Source: Melampsora larici-populina 98AG31
Taxonomy: Eukaryota; Basidiomycota; Pucciniomycetes; Pucciniales; Melampsoraceae
DNA length: 64,000 nt
Assembly: GCF_000204055.1 (NCBI RefSeq)
Contig: NW_006768802.1
Location: forward strand, 761,512-825,511
Direction: 5' to 3'
Made by a program: the position numbers and the translations under genes. The notes beneath the pieces are model-generated. The model ran no database searches. It saw only the letters and a list, made by a program, of their open reading frames with translations, and was not told the DNA's origin. Positions 58,634-64,000 of this stretch are shown in pieces (position 1 is the stretch's first letter; each line of letters starts with the position of its first letter).

Positions 58634-59939
58634 TCAATTCATGTCGGAAGTCTTTCCAATTTTTTTCATCATCTTATTCATACGATATGCAATCCGAATC
58701 ACCTCAAATAAGTTGATAGTTTTACGTGGCTTCTTCCATTGCGATTCCACTGGAAGACGTTCGTCGTTATACCTGTACTCATGCAAACAATGTAAAAATT
58801 TCATGAGGAAAACCCTTTTCTATATAATTATGAGAGTTTCCTTTGTATTACCATTCTCTTAGCCATTCAGAGCGAGCGCAAATGGCTGGTTCGGCGGCTA
58901 GAATCGATCTTTGATCCTCGAAAACCTTGACGGCCAAAACAGCTTCACCAATTCCAAGCTAAAGGTGCGTTCAAAGCACCCAGATAAATTCCCAAAACTT
59001 TTACAACACTGGGACAAAGACGAGATGAATCTCACCATATGAAGTTTGGTCATTGATTGATGAGGACGATTATCGATGATATCCTTTTCAAGGATACTTC
59101 TTCTTAGAGCATAATCATCAAGGGTGATCATCTTATCCTGTTGTGCAACATGATCTGGGTAATCAATGGAATCGAGAAAGTTTGAGACTAATTGTGGGTC
59201 TGGGTTGAGCGCATCTCCTTCACTGAGATCAAGATTCGTCACATATCACATTTTTCGCCGTAGTTGAAATCAAGAACAAAGCCACATCAGTCAAACATCA
59301 AGACGGTTCATTAGCCATCCTATCTATTCAGCGAATCACTCACCCAGCATCCCATCTACTGATACTAGCATCGTGTTCTAGAACACCATGAGTTTTTAAC
59401 ATATCAATACTGAAACCCCAAAATGCTTTCAGTTTCAAGTTGACCAGAAAAACGAATAGGAAAGCAAATGGAAAGCTGATATTGTAACAGCTCATAAGTC
59501 CACTGATGAGTTGAAACCAAGGAATTGATTCTTTCGAGTCCTTCGGAGTTCTATAACAGATTTTCATTTTATCAACTCAAAGCCTTCTGTCATGAAGATA
59601 CTACTTTTTAGCTCACATATAGGAATGATTGATCATCGTAGCCAGAGCTGGACAAGGACAACCCAGCCGTCTTCTTACGTACGGATGTTTAGGATCTGGT
59701 CCGTTCTGAACTTCCAACTTCTTTTTCTCTTCAATCTCCTCGCCGCCCTTCTCTTCATCATAGGTGTCTCTCATTGTTTTTGTATGTTGATAGACAAAGT
59801 GATTACCGAGTTCTTCGTAGTCGAGCCTGAGAAAATAGCTCCGGATGAAAGAAGGTCTTGTCTGACAATTGAATGGCGAGACTGAACACGCTATATGAGA
59901 TCTGTTCACAATCACCCTCCTTACTCACTTGATCCTCAT
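58634..59939 (-). CDS. Heme-thiolate peroxidase (chloroperoxidase/unspecific peroxygenase family)
   Basis: Six exons join in phase to about 286 aa: 59939-59929, 59826-59617, 59550-59344, 59222-59036, 58958-58852 and 58772-58634. The family motif PCP is in RRRLGCPCPALATMINHSY (heme-ligand Cys62). The second motif is HGVLEHDASISRWDAG (EHD at 132-134), the form seen in chloroperoxidase and short peroxygenases. Later segments also fit: LGIGEAVLAVKVFED, REWYNDERLPVESQWKKP and LFEVIRIAYRMNKMMKKIG. These enzymes use H2O2 to oxygenate or halogenate organic substrates. The first exon (MRIK) is the weakest part: no signal peptide is seen, whereas most characterised members are secreted. A missing upstream exon is possible, or the protein is intracellular. 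From exon 2 on, the call is firm. Confidence 0.85.
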
Positions 59940-61200
59940 ACAACCAATACTCAAACCAAGGGGAAAAGCGGGGATAACACAACATCTCCCCTCATCATCG
60001 ATCAACGTGAATACATAGATCTTCAAAGCCAATGATGGATTGAGAGTCGAAGTTCATGAAGCGTTTCAAAAACTGACCCCCTCTGCGCATCCTGACACCA
60101 TTTGTTATATCTTGCTGAGGGAGATTCGCCCGTTTTGAAGTCATTCAAAGAGGGGTCAACAAAAAGGGGTCAACTTCTGTGAGCTTAAGTGAACCAGGGC
60201 TTACGATTGGTACACTGTTCCAGGAATTTGAGAACATTCTCAATTTTCAGCATTTAATTTCTAAGACATCCATCAGCCTGCATCAGCCTGCAGCTTGAAT
60301 GTACAAAATGCTTGGCTGTGGGGTACATTGTGACGCTATGTGAACGCTATGTGACGTCACTAGACCTCACAATGACACCTGAGTCATCATCCAACACTCA
60401 GGGGTAGAGGTCGATCCGGGAATCAGGACTGTATGCATCTGCATATATGTACAACTGCCCGCCCGTCACAAGTAGGCCAACAAAAGTGCCAAAGGAATTA
60501 CATGTGCTGCGAAGAGGCTAGAAACTAGGAGAGAAAATGCCAACCTTTCCAATTTCATATGGTATTTCAAGATCGGAGATTATAGAGATCAAAGGGGGCA
60601 AATTTGATTGGTTTATGATGCAAGTCAATAAGGATTTGTTCGCCGTGAAGTAAAGAAGTTAGTATTTGCCATTCTATCGATATGAGAAGGCCCGAATCTC
60701 GGACAAGGCGATACTTCAAGACTCAAATCAATTTCCCTTTGGGAGAACTTATAGATAAATTATTCCTGCAATGTCACCAATCATGAACACAAATCTACGA
60801 AAAACCCAACCGGAAATGAATATCAGACTGTGATAACTCCAATGTCGAATATACACCTGTTGTATTGAATCAAAAAGGTGTTGATCAGAGGAAGTAAGAC
60901 AGTCAAGCTTGTTTGTATCTGTATATATATTGACACATATCTAGAGTAAGGAGGTAAACGAACAGCTGCAAAATGACACAGTGGATGAAATCAGAGGCAG
61001 GAAAGTAGAGTAACGTAAGGCAGTAAGGCTGAGGTAGGAGGATAGGAGTGGAGACGATGGGCTGGATTGACCAAGCGCTGTGGAGGCTAGTCGGCAAGAA
61101 TCAGAGGATATGCATGGCCGCGAAGATTACTTGCGAGAAATTACAAAGCGGTACAATATCACTTGCGAAAAAGGAGAGAAGGACTAAACCGATGGATACC
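59940..61200. other. Intergenic region between peroxidase and eIF1A
   Basis: 1.3 kb, no gene supported. It has short direct repeats (CATCAGCCTG twice near 60271-60292, and ACGCTATGTGA-type near 60332-60355). It should include the peroxidase promoter on the left and the eIF1A 3' end on the right. Confidence 0.5.
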
Positions 61201-61970
61201 TCAGATATCATCAATATCGGCCTATAGGTAAAGTCATCATCATCAGCATGAACTGTAGTAAGGTGTCGATAGATCATACGAAGAGACAAAAGGGGTACAT
61301 ACCTCTTCAAACTCGAAATTACACTCGTCATCTTCACCAGGCCCAAAGGTATCTGTCTCGTTGATCTTTGCATTTTCTGGTAATTCACCATATGCTTTCA
61401 GATTCCTAGCCTCATCAGTGGTGTATTTCTGGATTACATCTGCCTTGTCATCTTGGAAATCTCGCAATGATAATAAGATGATATCTCCTTGATTGATCCA
61501 AACCTAACATGAATAGCACACAATCATTCAGAATTAGTTAGTCCAAACGGAAGATGGTAGGTATATCCGGGTTACGGTGTGATGAGGTCTTTGCACACCT
61601 TTTTCCGCATCTTCCCTCGAATGTGAGCCAGTCGCTTCTCACCGTCAAAGCACATTGCTTCCAGACGACCATTTCCGAGCATCTTTGTCACTTGAGCGTA
61701 TTCTGTCAAGTCAAAATGCATCCGAAAAGGGGAAGGAAAGTCAACTTGATAGACATAGTAGTCGTGTCGATTCTAGAGTCAAATTCAACCTTGTCCATCT
61801 TCTTTGAAAACCAGTTCTCGCTTCTCTGATTCGTTTTCGTTCTTTCCTCGACGACGATTCTTTCCTCCCTTTCCCTTATTCTGATGGTTGGACGAAAATA
61901 GTTCGGGTTGGTTAGCGTCGAATCGATGAGTTAGTATCATAGATAAGTGAAACCAGCTGACTTTGGGCAT
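61201..61970 (-). CDS. tif11: Translation initiation factor eIF1A
   Basis: Five exons join to 141 aa: 61970-61962, 61880-61790, 61702-61599, 61503-61303 and 61221-61201. The protein reads [18 protein letters not shown], then [80 protein letters not shown] and [20 protein letters not shown], and ends FEEADIDDI. This is the full eIF1A plan: basic N-terminal tail, OB fold, helical subdomain, acidic C-terminal tail ending in DIDDI. eIF1A binds the 40S A-site and promotes scanning and start-codon choice with eIF1 and eIF5B. The nine-base first exon (ATG CCC AAA) is conserved in context and easily missed by gene finders. Confidence 0.96.
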
Positions 61971-64000
61971 GATTAGCTAGTTGTATGGTTCTGAATGAGT
62001 ACTTCGATGGTTGATGTTCGATAGTTGAGGATAAGTTAAGGTATTGAAAAAGCGGTTAGTAGTGAGGTTAGCCTTCAGACTTGGTTGGAGAACTTTGAAG
62101 CAAGTCGGTCAGCCAATAAAGGCAAAAACTCCTGCCACCTCGTTCGCCCCCTTCATAAGCATACCTACAGTGGGCCGTGTAGCATGTTACATAAGGCCGT
62201 TGTCAGGTGGACCGCGGGATTCCGGGAACTGTATGCGTTGTATGTTATATCCTGGAGCAAATGCTTTTTCATCAACCATCCATTTAAATCCTTTGCAGGA
62301 GGCTCAAGAAGCTGATCAACTCACCAGGCCTTGAACAGAAAGCAGCTTGCTCTATGCATTTCCAACTGCTGTGCCAAACAGTACCCGGTCCCTGCAGATA
62401 ATTGCGCAAATTTGGAACTTCTCATGTGACCAGCCTCTTCTTGGTCTTGATTGTGTTGAGCAGCTGACCACATTTTACTTGGACTATCATGAAGGAGGCA
62501 AATTAGCTTTGAACCAAGGAGATATGTTTGTCTTTGTTTGAGTTCATGGACCACCTCATTGACCACATTTGACCCCTGGTACTCCAAGCAAGCAATTGTG
62601 TATATATGTAGGTTTATAGCATGTGGTAATACAAATGTAGTGTTGGTAAACAAGCAGAAATGTAGGAAAATGTAGTAGAACTTTTCAATGGTATTGATAT
62701 TGATCTCGACCGATCTTCCTCATGTTTCATTTAAAGAAATTTGGTCATTCACTTGAGAAGGACATAAAAGTGAAGACCAGATAAGATGGCAATAAAATTG
62801 GTGTTTCACAAGAGAAAATGAAATCACAGAGAATTAAGGTAAACTCGAAGCAAGGTTTTGAGACATCAGTCTGCCAGGAGGAAGCTGATGCGGCGCGCCA
62901 TAGCCAGCAGACACACAATACTCTCAGTTGAGTGATGTCATGAACTGACGCGCCTCAACATGTAAGGAGATCTTTACCGCGCTCTCACATGTTGGCTTAG
63001 ATGATCAAGTTTGTGCTGAGAGTGCAAAGTTCAAGATGTCGTAAAATCGTCGTCGCCTGTGGACCACTACTCCTCCCGAAGTCTAGATATTGTGAATGGT
63101 ATTGTGTACGCAATTGTGTATTTGACTTGCGCGTCGATCGCCTTCCATGAGAGCATGGCAAGATCAGTGGAACTGGCGAGCACAATCGAGCGCGGGCCAG
63201 AGCGAGCGCTGTCAATCCTGCGTCGCAGCTGTACAGTCCCCAAATAAAACCATAACACCTTTTCCGGATAATCCAATTACATGAACTATCACGTAACATA
63301 CACCCACTTCCCCAAACTGGTCATGATCATGAATCATGATACACCCCAACGTAGCCCATGGCCAAAGGTGATCCTAGATCAAATCCACTAAAACCATGAT
63401 CACAATATTTGAATCCAATCACGACCTAACCTCACGGCAATCATTGATATCGTATACGTCGAGTGACAATCTATAAACAATACATATTTGGATCAGTCAC
63501 ATATCCTTACTGCACTATTAGATACAATGGAAGTATGCAGAGAAGTTCTGAACACTTTCGATCCCGCCATTGGCCAACATCAAATAAGTAGCCATAGAGA
63601 TGTGGCCGCATTTCTAGTGGTAAAGGGTTGCGTGTGTCACTTGTGCAAGTTAATGCAATGTGTGTGGATCGAAGATTCTTTTGGGTATGGTTAAAGCAAT
63701 TTTCCGGCTTTCTGAAGGGATACCATCTATCAGAAACATAGAAGGATCGTAAGCGCATGAGGGGATGGTAATAGTATCATGCGTGAAAAAGGGAAGCCCA
63801 AGCAGTTGCTGGCTGAGCTGTGGAGATTGACCCTGGAAGAGGACAATTACTCTCATAAAATTATCCTCAATCAAGTTGTTTTGGTTTAAATCTATGGGCC
63901 ATCATCCATTGTTTTGAGATTGTCAAAACCGAATCGTCGTATATTGGCAAAGTCTGAGGGATCATGGTTGGATGCATGGGGTTCAGCAACCCATGATTCC
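61971..64000. other. Right-hand end of window, no gene supported
   Basis: The first bases hold the eIF1A promoter. The remainder has only short ORFs; 62321-62653 (minus) reads like a worn transposon fragment but I cannot name it. No RNA gene was recognised. Confidence 0.45.

Overview
The window looks like nuclear DNA of a basidiomycete, most likely a rust fungus (Pucciniales). This is inferred from intron-dense, AT-rich genes with short GT-AG introns (about 50-100 nt), fungal cell-wall genes (alpha-1,3-glucan synthase, a chitin synthase 3 activator), and gene islands separated by kilobases of decayed transposons. I could not confirm species or order by database search. All exon models below were built by hand from splice signals, phase continuity and family motifs.

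Layout: (1) 1-1.2 kb: edge of a Ty1/copia gag (minus strand) and a 176-bp Tc1/mariner-type MITE. (2) 2.1-14.9 kb: three tandem calmodulin genes with identical intron positions. Between copies 1 and 2 sits a 7.4-kb Ty3/gypsy chromovirus (4055-11496) with 429-bp LTRs and a GATTA target duplication. The element is itself broken by a 491-bp PIF/Harbinger-like MITE inside its integrase. (3) 16.5-21.7 kb: two tandem purple-acid-phosphatase-like membrane proteins, one with a full metal-ligand set and one that has lost most of it. (4) 23.9-25.5 kb: a divergent pair of unrecognised genes. (5) 27.7-36.5 kb: a complete 25-exon alpha-1,3-glucan synthase of about 2352 aa. (6) 39.9-40.6 kb: ribosomal protein L24. 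(7) 41-45 kb: transposon remnants. (8) 45.2-51.1 kb: YIF1, convergent with a SKT5/CHS4-like SEL1-repeat protein ending in a CaaX box. (9) 51-58.6 kb: degraded repeats plus a candidate secreted-protein gene. (10) 58.6-62 kb: a heme-thiolate peroxidase (chloroperoxidase/peroxygenase family) and translation factor eIF1A. (11) 62-64 kb: no gene recognised.

The genes do not form one pathway. Two are cell-wall synthesis functions (alpha-glucan synthase, chitin synthase activator), two are housekeeping translation genes, one is early-secretory trafficking, and three are calcium sensors. The most interesting signals are the predicted pseudo-phosphatase paralogue, the calmodulin triplication with altered EF-hands, the nested transposons with a probable self-priming reverse-transcription signal, and two multi-exon genes (peroxidase, secreted protein) that no single long ORF reveals.
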